From assembly GCA_040007095.1 (NCBI GenBank), contig JBDTVS010000191.1, positions 1 through 54,154 of the forward strand: 54,154 bases of DNA. The letters run 5' to 3'. The translations under genes were made by a program, and so were the position numbers. Positions 25,600-34,426 of the stretch are shown in pieces (positions within the stretch are counted from its first letter, which is position 1; every line of letters begins with the position of its first letter). The notes beneath the pieces are model-generated. The model was given only the letters and a program-made list of their open reading frames with translations. It was not told the origin of the DNA and searched no databases. This DNA comes from JBDTVS01 sp040007095. Its GTDB lineage: Bacteria > Acidobacteriota > Vicinamibacteria > Vicinamibacterales > CAVVIG01.

Positions 25600-26484
25600 T
25601 CAGCGCGTAACCGCGACCTTGACCAGCGCCGTCGTCCAGCAGCACTGAAACCCACCGCCCCCATCGCCCGAATAATCGTTCGCGGTGACGTGCAACACGT
25701 AGTCGCCAGGTTCGCTGAACCTGGCGGCGGTTGTCGCCGTGCCGTTGAACGCGGCGGCGCCCCCGGGCAGTTTCTCGAACAGCGGGTTCGATTTCTCGAA
25801 CGTCACCTCGCCGGGGCCGCGGAACTTCGACCACGTCAGACGGACGGGCGGCGGGGGATTACGCATCGGGGCGTTCGTGCCGCTGGTATATTTTTCGTCG
25901 TCCGACGCCCAGAGCGGCAGACGAAGTGCCGCGCCCACGACGGCGGTTCGCGTGGCGGCAGCGATCATCGACGCCACGGGCCCCTGGATCGACGGGCCGT
26001 TCTGTGCAAATTGCAGGGCGGGCGGTGTGTTGCCCGCCGCGATTTCCTTGAACGGACTGACCACGTAGTCAGGATGCAGGCGAAGCGGGATGCTCGTTGC
26101 CTGGCCGTTGACGACAATCGTCCACGTCAGGCGCTGATCGGCAGGGAAGTCCTTCGGCACCGGTACGACGAACATCCCGTAGCGGCGGCCCGGAAGAAAG
26201 TGCGTCGGCTGACCCAGGTCCGGTCCGCCAGGCTCGATCCGGTTGTTCGGCCCGATCGGCACGTCCAGCACCTGCGTGGTGTTGCGGTTCAGGTACCCGA
26301 CGAGGAAGCTCCGGCTGCCGTCGGGACTCTCGAACCAGCCCTCGAACGCGCCCGTGATGCCGGCGCCAAACTGCCTGCGCGGCTCGCTGGGCAACTGCTG
26401 GGCAGATAGCCAGACACCGCCGGCACCCGCGGCCGCGGCGCACAGAATCGCGACGAGTGTGACAGCGGATCGCTTTGTAGACAC
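25600..26484 (-). CDS. Exported beta-rich protein of unknown function
   Basis: A 294-residue protein with a signal peptide (VTLVAILCAAAAGAGGVWLSAQ). The mature part includes GAFEGWFESPDGSRSFLVGY, PIGPNNRIEPGGPDLGQPTH and a C-terminal immunoglobulin-like ending (SEPGDYVLHVTANDYSGDGG). A CC pair (FQCCWTT) lies near the end. Such proteins are common near quinoproteins and cytochromes in Acidobacteriota, but I know no function. The frame runs to 26592; I chose GTG 26484, which begins immediately before the signal peptide, but no ribosome site is convincing. It follows the PHM-like gene at 26721 on the same strand after a 235-bp gap containing a hairpin. Confidence 0.7.
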   Translation of the reverse strand: MSTKRSAVTLVAILCAAAAGAGGVWLSAQQLPSEPRRQFGAGITGAFEGWFESPDGSRSFLVGYLNRNTTQVLDVPIGPNNRIEPGGPDLGQPTHFLPGRRYGMFVVPVPKDFPADQRLTWTIVVNGQATSIPLRLHPDYVVSPFKEIAAGNTPPALQFAQNGPSIQGPVASMIAAATRTAVVGAALRLPLWASDDEKYTSGTNAPMRNPPPPVRLTWSKFRGPGEVTFEKSNPLFEKLPGGAAAFNGTATTAARFSEPGDYVLHVTANDYSGDGGGGFQCCWTTALVKVAVTR

Positions 26485-26618
26485 GACCGTGAACCAGAAG
26501 CAATTACAGAATTCCCCGAGGCCGTTTCCAGGTGCCAGGGTCCGCCTCAAGGCGAACGACGAAGGAACCGGCAAATCTCGGACACCTCGCATGGTGGCCG
26601 AAACAACCAGCGACCTGA

Positions 26619-26700
26619 GCTGAGAACTCAGAACTTTGAAGTACGAATTCTCGAGGAATTTCGCGGGCCTTCCAAGTTCTGACTTTTGAGTTTTTCAGTT
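26619..26700. repeat. Imperfect inverted repeat (CTGAGAACTCAGAACTT type)
   Basis: CTCAGAACTTTGAAG is followed about 30 bp later by CTTCCAAGTTCTGACTTTTGAG, forming an imperfect hairpin arm by arm. It is A+T-richer than its surroundings. It may act as a terminator between the PHM-like gene and the downstream exported-protein gene. Confidence 0.5.
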
Positions 26701-26720
26701 CGCGGTTTTTTGGCGGTCTC

Positions 26721-28118
26721 CTAGTGGTTGCCGGCGGTTGGAATCGCGACTTTTGTCTTTCGCTGTTCGAGCATCGTGGTGTATTCAGCGTCGGTCAGAT
26801 AGACCACATTCATCCAGGCGTGCGCCATCTCGTCCACGGTCCGATCGCCGTAGCCTACCCACTGATCCGGATCGGGGTTGTTCTTGTTGGCCCGCGTGTT
26901 GTCGTACCACGCGCTCACGTGGATGATCGTGCCCTTCTTGAGCAGCGGCGCCGCATCGTCGGCGTAGATGTAGTTGGTCATCCAGTTGAAGTTGAAGTTG
27001 CCGACATAGCTCAGAATCTGGGAGCCGCCGCCCGGCAGCAACGCTTCGACCTGCATGGCCTTGCCGCGCAGATGGAAGTGCGGCTGGAAGTTCGTGATGA
27101 GCGCGTTCTCCTTCAACACGGTGAAGCCTTCGGTGTGCGACACCGAGTTGGGGGCGATGTCGAGGAATCGCTGCTGCCTCAACCCGGTGAAGCCGATGAG
27201 ATAGCTTCGCTTCTTCGGCTCCTGACCCTTCGGGTAGAACCAGATCCCGATCTCAGAGCCGGCGGAAATCTCTTCGCCGACGGCGTGAATGTGCTGATCC
27301 CACGAAATCTTCTCTCCGGGCAGAAGCAGCTTGCCCGTGTCCGGCCGGAAGAGGTCGTAGCCCTTGCCAATCGCCCACTCCATCAACTGCGGGCGCCGGT
27401 TCACGAGGTCGTTCACATCACCGCCCGGGTCGGGTCCGCTGGCCGTGCCGGTGTTGACCGCCTCCGGATCGTTGTTCAGCACGAGATACGCGATCGCATG
27501 ATGGAGAACCTTCCGACCCTTCAAGTTCGTTGGCCGAATCTCCACCAGCTTCGCCCATCGTGCCTCGGTCAGCGGGAGGTCGGACATCGGCCGGTACCAC
27601 ACATCCTGGTGCTGTGCCGGCATCTTGTATTCGGACGAGCGGACGACGAGATCCGGTGGTCCGAACCCGTCCCTGACCGCCTTCCATTCGTTGTCGGTGA
27701 CGAGCGGTTTCGCGGGCGGCAGATCCTTCGGATCTCCCTGCAGCGCGCCGCCGTCGACCCAGCCGACGATGGTGTTGATCTGCTGATCGGTCAGCGACAT
27801 GTCGTTCTTGAAGTGCTGGACACCGACGCTCTGGTCGATGTGCCACGGTGGCATCTGGTGCGTCGAGACGCGCTCCTTGATCGAGCGCGCCCAGGGCCGG
27901 GCCTCCTGGAAAGTGATGAGCGACATCGGCGCGATCGAGTTCGGCTGATGGCACTCCTGGCATTTCGCCTGAAAGATCGGTGCGACATCCCTGGAGAATG
28001 TCACCGGTCCCGCGGGTGTGTCCGCGGCCCTGGTTGCCGCGCCGAGCGCGAGAATCGTCGCGAGCGCCGCCGTGCCCGCCTGCACACCGCGCCACCGCCG
28101 GGAGCCGCGATCAGTCAT
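26721..28118 (-). CDS. Heme-fused PHM-like copper monooxygenase, variant paralogue
   Basis: A 465-residue periplasmic protein: signal peptide, an N-terminal cytochrome c domain with CQECH at Cys53, then a region resembling copper type II, ascorbate-dependent monooxygenases (peptidylglycine hydroxylase/dopamine hydroxylase). Candidate copper ligands are His206-His207 (VLHHAIAY), His347-x-His349 (PHFHLRG) and Met431 (VDEMAHAW). The His expected in a VHY word is Phe294 here (GIWFYPKG), so the first copper site is incomplete; a nearby DQHIHAVG might compensate. GGGGAGG precedes the ATG. The paralogue at 47642-49024 keeps the His. The substrate is unknown; the built-in heme may deliver electrons. 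The copper assignment is inference from motif spacing. Confidence 0.82.
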   Translation of the reverse strand: MTDRGSRRWRGVQAGTAALATILALGAATRAADTPAGPVTFSRDVAPIFQAKCQECHQPNSIAPMSLITFQEARPWARSIKERVSTHQMPPWHIDQSVGVQHFKNDMSLTDQQINTIVGWVDGGALQGDPKDLPPAKPLVTDNEWKAVRDGFGPPDLVVRSSEYKMPAQHQDVWYRPMSDLPLTEARWAKLVEIRPTNLKGRKVLHHAIAYLVLNNDPEAVNTGTASGPDPGGDVNDLVNRRPQLMEWAIGKGYDLFRPDTGKLLLPGEKISWDQHIHAVGEEISAGSEIGIWFYPKGQEPKKRSYLIGFTGLRQQRFLDIAPNSVSHTEGFTVLKENALITNFQPHFHLRGKAMQVEALLPGGGSQILSYVGNFNFNWMTNYIYADDAAPLLKKGTIIHVSAWYDNTRANKNNPDPDQWVGYGDRTVDEMAHAWMNVVYLTDAEYTTMLEQRKTKVAIPTAGNH

Positions 28119-28154
28119 GGTGCCTCCCCGAATCGAGTCATTCTACTGCGCCGC

Positions 28155-29366
28155 CTACTTCTTGGATCCACCAGTTTCATACGCCTTTGCCTGGCGTCCG
28201 ACGACCTCCACGAGGTTTCCCATTGCCAGGCTCACGTCAATCAAATGGAGTCCCCAATTCGCCTGAATCTGGCCGTTGATGGCCACGTCGCCCGCGATGT
28301 CGTCGACCCGCGGGTCGGACGCGACACCATGAACGGTCACTTCGAGATATGCCGCGTGGTCATTTGAGGCGCACTTCGCGCTCAGCAGCCCGGGCACGCT
28401 GACCCAGGGCGTCGAAACCGGCCGCTCCGGAATCGCCCACGGTCGTGGTGCTGAGTTGACGGTAATTGTCCCGCCCGTTGCGGCGAGGTAGGCGTGAAGC
28501 TGGCCGCCGCTGCCGTCCAGCTCCGCGGGATTGGTACACGGCGCTACCATCCCGGTGTCCGTCACATGACCAAATATCGTGTTGGCGGGCGGTGGCACGG
28601 TCGAACGGAACGCGGTGTACATGATGACGCAGCCGACCTGAGAGCCCGTGCGGCAGAGTGGGACATGCTGAAAGGCGCCGCCGACGTCCTTCCCTCGAGG
28701 AACGGCGAAAGTCGCTCCCGGCAGGATCGCCGACACCATCCGCGACTGGATCGGCTTGCCTTCGATTTCCTGTCGAATCAGCTCGGCGAGCACGTACGAG
28801 CCCTGCGAATGACCGATCAGCACGAAGCCGCGGCCGTTGTTGTCGTGCTGCAGGTAGTGGCGCCACGCGTCGCGGACATCGTCGTACCCGATGCCGCGAT
28901 CCAAGACGGCGCGGCCGCCTCCGGACATCGCGCGGGCCAGGCCGGCCAACGTGACCTGACGATAGAGCGGTGCATAGGGCCTGCACGCTGAGGCGAAGCG
29001 AGCGAATTGTTGGCCGATCACATTCAGCTCCGCCGGGTCGGCGTACATGTCGCTGTGCTCGTCGGGATCGGTCGAGACGGTCGGATACACGTAGAAACAG
29101 TCGATCGGCGCGCGCTCGTTTGCCGTCCACGTTTCCCTCGCGAACGTGCCGTCCGCGGCGACGACGGTCGTCGTCAGATCGATGTCGCAGGCGTCGTGGC
29201 GTCCCGGACGACAGAGCCACGAGGCATCTTTGGTGTAATCGTTGGGCTGCTGGATTGCGACGCCGGCGGCAGGCGGAGTCACTGCTGTTGAATGGGACAA
29301 CCTTTGCGCGCCTGCCCACAGCGTCGCCGCAATGACTGCGACTCCGATCGTATGCGTCGCTCTCAT
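28155..29366 (-). CDS. DUF3089 alpha/beta hydrolase, exported
   Basis: A 403-residue DUF3089 hydrolase. The signal peptide is followed by WLCRPGRHDACDIDLTTTVV, APIDCFYVYPTVSTDP and the nucleophile elbow GHSQGS (Ser187), all typical of the family. Several paired Cys (WLCRPGRHDACDI, PLCRTGSQVGC) suggest disulfides in the periplasm. It is probably an esterase or lipase-like enzyme; no substrate is known for the family. The gene is divergent from the NHL gene at 29602 and lies 36 bp upstream of the PHM-like gene, so the two may share a transcript. Confidence 0.9.
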   Translation of the reverse strand: MRATHTIGVAVIAATLWAGAQRLSHSTAVTPPAAGVAIQQPNDYTKDASWLCRPGRHDACDIDLTTTVVAADGTFARETWTANERAPIDCFYVYPTVSTDPDEHSDMYADPAELNVIGQQFARFASACRPYAPLYRQVTLAGLARAMSGGGRAVLDRGIGYDDVRDAWRHYLQHDNNGRGFVLIGHSQGSYVLAELIRQEIEGKPIQSRMVSAILPGATFAVPRGKDVGGAFQHVPLCRTGSQVGCVIMYTAFRSTVPPPANTIFGHVTDTGMVAPCTNPAELDGSGGQLHAYLAATGGTITVNSAPRPWAIPERPVSTPWVSVPGLLSAKCASNDHAAYLEVTVHGVASDPRVDDIAGDVAINGQIQANWGLHLIDVSLAMGNLVEVVGRQAKAYETGGSKK

Positions 29367-29582
29367 TCAGATCGAGGAATTCGTGTAGCCATCAAGGAAC
29401 GGCTCGCCAGCTCGATACGCAGGATTGTCGATCCGTACGCCTTCGGCACATGAACGCTACCACGGAGGGCAACCCCGTGGGCCAAAAAGAAACGGGGCGA
29501 TTGCCTCGCGCCTTGCCATCCGGGCACCTCGACACCCATAATGACGCACTTCACGTCGTGATCTTCCTCCAGGGACGCGGCG

Positions 29583-29610
29583 GTTTCATGGAGTCGGTTT
29601 CATGGAGTCG
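29583..29610 (+). repeat. 14-bp tandem duplication over the start codon of an NHL gene
   Basis: GTTTCATGGAGTCG occurs twice in a row. Each copy has an ATG (29588 and 29602) in different frames. The first copy's GGAG lies eight bases before the second ATG and so serves as its ribosome site. From the first ATG a 20-codon upstream frame ends at 29650 inside the gene. Confidence 0.65.
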
Positions 29611-30780
29611 AATGTGCGCAAGGCTGTTGTCGCGAGTCTGGGCGTGGTGATTGGCCTCTCGCAGGCGGTCGTCTCTTCGCAAACGGCGACCTCTTCCGCG
29701 GCGGTCTCCGCGGTGTCCCCTGTCAACGACGCGCCCAATCCGTATCGCACCGTCGAAAACTGGGCCCAGCTGCCCGCTGGGCGCATGTGGGGGTCGTTGA
29801 GCGCGGTCGAGGTCGATCGCGACGGCAAGAGTGTGTGGGTCGCCGAGCGGTGCGGCGGCAACAGCGCGTGCCTCGATTCCCCGAAGGTCGATCCCATCCT
29901 CCACTTCGATGCGTCGGGAAAGTTGGTGAGGAGCTTTGGCGCCGGTCTGCTCGTCTCGCCGCACGGCATCCATGTGGACAAAGACGGCAACGTCTGGGTG
30001 ACGGACTATCAGGACAACGCGCCGCGTCTCGCCCGAGGCGCGCCTGCCGCGGGCTCGACGTCGGTCGAGACATCGCCCGCGGCAGCGCCCGTCGCGGTGC
30101 CCGCCCCGGCACGCGGCGCGGGTCCGGTCGGACAGGCCGCGGGTGCGACCAGGGGACATCAGGTCTTGAAGTTCAGCCCGGAAGGCAAACTTCTGCAGGC
30201 GCTCGGTGCGGCGGGGGGTGCGGTTGCCCCGCAATACTTCTTCCAGCCGAACGACGTGATCGTGGCTGGCAACGGCGACATCTTCGTGTCCCAGGGACAC
30301 GGCCAGGGCGTGTCGGAGATTCTGAAGTTTTCGAAGGATGGGACGCTCCTCAAGCGCTGGGGCAAGACCGGCACCGGCCCCGGTGAATTCGACCAACCGC
30401 ACGCGCTCGCGTTCGATTCCAAGGGCCGGCTGTTCGTCGGCGATCGCAACAACAATCGCATCCAGATTTTCGATCGCGACGGCAACTTCCTCGAACAGTG
30501 GACGCAGTTCAGCCGGCCGAGCGGAATCTACATCGACCGGCGCGATCGTCTCTACGTGGCCGATTCCGAATCCGGATCGGTCGCTCGAAATCACCCCGGT
30601 TGGAAACGGGGAATTCGGATCGGCAGCGCCAGGGACGGGAAAGTGCTGGAGTTCATTCCCGATCCCAACGAGGCCGCCACCGGCACGAGTGCAGCGGAAG
30701 GCGTGGCGGCCGATGAGCAGGGCAACGTGTACGGCGCCGAAGTGGGCCCGCGCACGCTGAAGCGATACGTCAAGAAGTAG
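29602..30780 (+). CDS. PAL-like NHL beta-propeller, partial active site
   Basis: A 392-residue exported NHL-repeat propeller of the type related to peptidyl-alpha-hydroxyglycine lyase (PAL). Visible blades: VSPHGIHVDKDGNVWVTD, QPNDVIVAGNGDIFVS, FDQPHALAFDSKGRLFVGD, then NRIQIFDRDG. Two of the three PAL zinc-His positions are kept (PHG, PHA), but the third is Glu (AAEGVAAD). The Tyr of the DGY word is absent (SQGHGQG). An Ala/Pro/Gly-rich insert spans about 143-186. The start is ATG 29602, whose ribosome site arises from a tandem duplication. The next gene, a PQQ dehydrogenase, follows after 35 bp and is probably co-transcribed. Lyase activity is doubtful; a binding or sensor role is possible. 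Confidence 0.82.
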   Translation: MESNVRKAVVASLGVVIGLSQAVVSSQTATSSAAVSAVSPVNDAPNPYRTVENWAQLPAGRMWGSLSAVEVDRDGKSVWVAERCGGNSACLDSPKVDPILHFDASGKLVRSFGAGLLVSPHGIHVDKDGNVWVTDYQDNAPRLARGAPAAGSTSVETSPAAAPVAVPAPARGAGPVGQAAGATRGHQVLKFSPEGKLLQALGAAGGAVAPQYFFQPNDVIVAGNGDIFVSQGHGQGVSEILKFSKDGTLLKRWGKTGTGPGEFDQPHALAFDSKGRLFVGDRNNNRIQIFDRDGNFLEQWTQFSRPSGIYIDRRDRLYVADSESGSVARNHPGWKRGIRIGSARDGKVLEFIPDPNEAATGTSAAEGVAADEQGNVYGAEVGPRTLKRYVKK

Positions 30781-30815
30781 CGAAGCTTCGCTTCGTTACT
30801 AGAAAGGGGCAGGTC

Positions 30816-32972
30816 GTGACCCGAACAGCGCTTCGGTGGGCAGTCGTCTCCACGATTCTTACGCTGGCCGGCATGACCGTCGGACTCTCGGGCCAGGGCT
30901 CGGGCCAGCCGAGCACGAAGAACGGCGACTGGCCCGCCTACACCGCCGACATCCGCGGCTCGCGCTATTCACCCCTCGACCAGATCAATGCCGCCAACTT
31001 CAAGAAACTCGAAGTGGCGTGGCGCTTCAAGACCGACAACCTCGGCACGCGTCCTGAGTTCAAGCTCGAGGGGACGCCGCTGATGGTCAAGGGCATCGTC
31101 TACGCCACTGGCGGCACGCGGCGTTCCGTGGTCGCGCTCGACGGCAAGACCGGTGAGCTGATGTGGGTGCACAGCCTTCGCGAAGGCACGCGCGCGGCGA
31201 ATGCGCCGCGGCAGTTGTCGGGCCGCGGGCTGTCTTACTGGACCGACGGCCGCGGTGACGAACGTGTCCTCTACGTCACGACGGGATATCGTCTCGTCGC
31301 GCTCAACGCCAAAACGGGATCGACGGTCACGTCCTTCGGCAAAGATGGCATCGTCGATCTGAAAGTCGGAATGGTCACCGGCAGCGGCCAGCCGATCGAT
31401 CTCGAGACCGGCGAGGCCGGCCTCCATTCGACGCCGACCATCGTGAAAGACGTGGTGATTGTCGGCTCCTCGTTCAAAGAAGGCATGACCGTCAAGACCC
31501 ACAACAACACCAAGGGTCTGGTCCGGGCGTTCGATGTCCGGTCCGGCAGGCTGTTGTGGACCTTCAACACGATTCCGAGGCCCGGCGAGTTCGGCAACGA
31601 CAGCTGGCTCAACGATTCGTGGAAGAACAATGGCAACACCGGCGTCTGGGCGCAGATTACGGTCGACGAAGATCTCGGGCTCGTGTACCTGCCGGTCGAG
31701 AGCCCGACGTCCGACTTCTATGGTGGCGATCGGCCGGGCAACAATCTCTACGGCGAGAGCCTCGTCTGCGTCGACCTGAAGACCGGCCAGCGCAAGTGGC
31801 ACTATCAGATCGTGCATCACCCGATCTGGGATTACGACCTTTCGTCGGCGCCGCTGCTCGCCGACATCACGGTGAACGGCCGGGCCATCAAGGCGGTCGC
31901 GCTGCCGAGCAAGGAAGCATTCCTGTACGTGTTCGACCGCGTCACCGGTCAACCGGTGTGGCCGATTGAGGAGCGTCCCGTCCCCAAAGGCTCCGTGCCG
32001 GGCGAGTGGTATTCGCCGACGCAGCCCTTTCCCACCAAGCCACCGGCCTACGCGCGCCAGGCCGTGACGGTCGACGAGTTGATCGATTTCACGCCGGAGA
32101 TGCGCGAGCAGGCGATCAGGAATTTCCGGCTCTACGACACCGGACCGATGTTTACTCCGCCCGCGTTGGCCAGAGTTGGCGGACCGCTCGGCGCGCTGAC
32201 CGTCGCGACGCTCAACGGCGGCACCAACTGGCCGGGCGCCGGCTACGATCCGGAGTTGCACACGGCGTTTCTTCCGGCTTCCAACGCCGCGCTCGCGCCG
32301 ATTGGACTGTCCGAACCGCCCAAAGAGTTCGGATCCGACATTCGGTACGTGATGGGCACGGCAGGACAGCCGTTCGTGGAACGCGAAGGACCAGGTTTCG
32401 GCAGCGCCGCCGATGCGCCACAACGTCGGCCGGCTGCGCCAGCGGCCGCGCCGGCTGCGGCTTCCGCGGCAGCGCCCGCGGCCGGACGCGGCGGGCGTGG
32501 ATCGACCGGCGTTCCTGTGAACCCGCTGCTTGTCGAAGGGCTTCCGCTCGTCAAGCCGCCGTACGGGCTGCTGTCGGCCATCAATCTCGATCGCGGGGAG
32601 CTCGTGTGGCAGGTGGCGCACGGCGATACGCCGGACAACGTGCGCAATCACCCGCTGCTGAAGGGGATGAATATTCCGAGAACCGGGCAGAGCGGGGCGG
32701 TCGGGCTGGTCATCACCAAGACCCTGGTGATCATGGGCGATCCGCAGGTCACGACGACCGCCGAGCATCCGCGCGGCGCGATGCTTCGTGCCTACGACAA
32801 GGCGAGCGGCAAGGAGGTCGGCGCGATCTGGATGCCGGGGCCGCAGAGCGGCTCGCCGATGACCTACATGCTCAACAACCGGCAGTACCTGGTGGTGGCG
32901 GTGAGCGGCGGCAACTATTCGGGTGAGTACATCGCCTTCAGCCTGCCCGACGAGGCACGGGTGGCGAACTGA
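30816..32972 (+). CDS. PQQ-dependent dehydrogenase (soluble glucose-dehydrogenase-like)
   Basis: A 718-residue periplasmic quinoprotein with an eight-bladed propeller. After a signal peptide come WPAYTADIRGSRYSPLDQIN and tryptophan-docking words (ALDGKTGELMWVHSLREG, DVRSGRLLWTF, NLDRGELVWQVAHGD). HHPIWDYDLSSAP is the catalytic-Asp region as in membrane glucose dehydrogenase, but the N-terminal membrane domain of that enzyme is absent. An Ala/Pro/Arg/Gly insert at about 535-565 interrupts the propeller. The start GTG has AAGGGG upstream. Electrons would go to a cytochrome c such as the one at 37405. The alcohol or sugar substrate cannot be named. Confidence 0.9.
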   Translation: MTRTALRWAVVSTILTLAGMTVGLSGQGSGQPSTKNGDWPAYTADIRGSRYSPLDQINAANFKKLEVAWRFKTDNLGTRPEFKLEGTPLMVKGIVYATGGTRRSVVALDGKTGELMWVHSLREGTRAANAPRQLSGRGLSYWTDGRGDERVLYVTTGYRLVALNAKTGSTVTSFGKDGIVDLKVGMVTGSGQPIDLETGEAGLHSTPTIVKDVVIVGSSFKEGMTVKTHNNTKGLVRAFDVRSGRLLWTFNTIPRPGEFGNDSWLNDSWKNNGNTGVWAQITVDEDLGLVYLPVESPTSDFYGGDRPGNNLYGESLVCVDLKTGQRKWHYQIVHHPIWDYDLSSAPLLADITVNGRAIKAVALPSKEAFLYVFDRVTGQPVWPIEERPVPKGSVPGEWYSPTQPFPTKPPAYARQAVTVDELIDFTPEMREQAIRNFRLYDTGPMFTPPALARVGGPLGALTVATLNGGTNWPGAGYDPELHTAFLPASNAALAPIGLSEPPKEFGSDIRYVMGTAGQPFVEREGPGFGSAADAPQRRPAAPAAAPAAASAAAPAAGRGGRGSTGVPVNPLLVEGLPLVKPPYGLLSAINLDRGELVWQVAHGDTPDNVRNHPLLKGMNIPRTGQSGAVGLVITKTLVIMGDPQVTTTAEHPRGAMLRAYDKASGKEVGAIWMPGPQSGSPMTYMLNNRQYLVVAVSGGNYSGEYIAFSLPDEARVAN

Positions 32973-32978
32973 CGTGGA

Positions 32979-34331
32979 TCAGCCTTCCGACTTGATCGCC
33001 TGGTCCGAATGCCGGGCCTTGAGGACGATTTTCTGAAGCCACCACACGCCGGCCATGGCCACGATGATCATCACCCATCGCACTGCGAACGCGAACCAGG
33101 CCAGCGTCAGGTCGGGCCAGGCGAATTGATAACGCGACAATAGTTGCGCTCGCTCGATCATCCAGTGCCATCCGGTGTGCGCCACGATCGCCGAGAGGAC
33201 GATCGTGCCTATCCGCTCGGCGACGACGACTCTGAAGAGCAGCGTCAGCGCCGGAACGAACACGGCGAGAACGGCGAGTTGGCCGAGTTCAACGCCGACG
33301 TTGAACGACAGCAGCGAGGTCAGCAGATGCGAGCCTGCCAGCTGCATCGTGTCACGCAGCGCGAACGAGAAACCGAAGCCGTGCACCAGCCCGAAGCCGA
33401 ACGCCAGCAGCCAGCGGCGGCGCAATCCGGGCGAGACGATGTTCTCGAGGGCCATGTAGAAGATCGAGGCCGCGATCAGCGTTTCGACGAGCGGTGGGAA
33501 CCACCCGGCGTCGGGCCCGAGCTGGTACGCGGACGCCACCAGCGTGATCGAGTGCGCGATGGTGAACGCCGTCACCACGACAACCAGCCGGCGCACCTGA
33601 CGGAAGGGAATGACAAGACAGAAGAGAAAGAGCAGGTGATCGGCGCCGCTCAGGATGTGGCGGAAGCCTTCGGTCACGAACAGCCCGACCGCCTGGAGCC
33701 AGCGCGGATCGAGCCGGACCAGGCCGGGGTCGTCGTGAAATTCCAACGCCCGTTCGGCGCCATCCGCCGTGACGAAGCGCAGCACGGTCAGCGCTTTCAG
33801 ACCCAGGAGCCGATAGTGCGGATCGATCGCGAACCGGGATTGCGCCGAGCGGATCGGATACTCGAGCAGCGCGTCGACCATCGCCTGACTCCTGACCAGT
33901 TCGGTGTCGTTCGGCAGCGGCGGACCGAGCAGCGAGCGCAGCGCGCTGTCGTAGGCATCGAACGACCTGTCGGAGGGCAGCGACACCCGCGCGGCGGCGA
34001 TGCGAGGGACGGTCAGACGGACGTCTTCCTCGTAGACGTCGATGCGATCGACCAGCCAGTCTTTAGCGCCGTCGCGGAGCGCGGTCGGCATTTCCGGGTC
34101 AGCCAGGTTCAGGAACACGCCGCTGGTCGGCCAGGAGATGTCGTTCATGGACGCCAGCGGGGCGCGCACCAGCAGCCGCAGCACCTGTCCTTCCGGTCTG
34201 AGGAATGCCTGGATCCGGACGTCGTTCGGCACATCGTGCGCCGCTGGCGCGGCGGTCCACGACAGCAGCGCAGCCGCCACGAGCGCGGATGCCGCGCGAT
34301 GGGTCACACGCTGGCGCGACGCTCGACTCAT
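32979..34331 (-). CDS. HupE/UreJ-family membrane protein with large exported N-terminal domain
   Basis: A 450-residue inner-membrane protein. A signal peptide precedes a periplasmic domain of about 190 residues. A C-terminal HupE/UreJ-type domain of six to seven membrane helices follows, with GFRHILSGADHLLFLF, TAFTIAHSITL, FGLVHGFGFSF and SFNVGVELGQL. The histidines and Asp in these helices are the family's proposed metal (nickel/cobalt) path. Its stop lies seven bases from that of the PQQ dehydrogenase (convergent), and its 5' end faces the NHL gene at 34427 over 95 bp. Being among metal-dependent oxidoreductases it might import another metal, but that is inference. Confidence 0.88.
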   Translation of the reverse strand: MSRASRQRVTHRAASALVAAALLSWTAAPAAHDVPNDVRIQAFLRPEGQVLRLLVRAPLASMNDISWPTSGVFLNLADPEMPTALRDGAKDWLVDRIDVYEEDVRLTVPRIAAARVSLPSDRSFDAYDSALRSLLGPPLPNDTELVRSQAMVDALLEYPIRSAQSRFAIDPHYRLLGLKALTVLRFVTADGAERALEFHDDPGLVRLDPRWLQAVGLFVTEGFRHILSGADHLLFLFCLVIPFRQVRRLVVVVTAFTIAHSITLVASAYQLGPDAGWFPPLVETLIAASIFYMALENIVSPGLRRRWLLAFGFGLVHGFGFSFALRDTMQLAGSHLLTSLLSFNVGVELGQLAVLAVFVPALTLLFRVVVAERIGTIVLSAIVAHTGWHWMIERAQLLSRYQFAWPDLTLAWFAFAVRWVMIIVAMAGVWWLQKIVLKARHSDQAIKSEG

Positions 34332-34426
34332 GGGCGTATTCTAGCCACACATTCCGCTGGTGAGGCCCGCACGGCTAGTGGGATACTACGCGCAACCGAC
34401 ATACAGGGGTCTTGGAGGAACGAGTC

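Noticed and set aside
31801..31860. DYD word in the second PQQ dehydrogenase as a sign of lanthanide use
   Set aside because: This enzyme is of the glucose-dehydrogenase-like branch, where the rule derived from XoxF/ExaF alignments does not directly apply.
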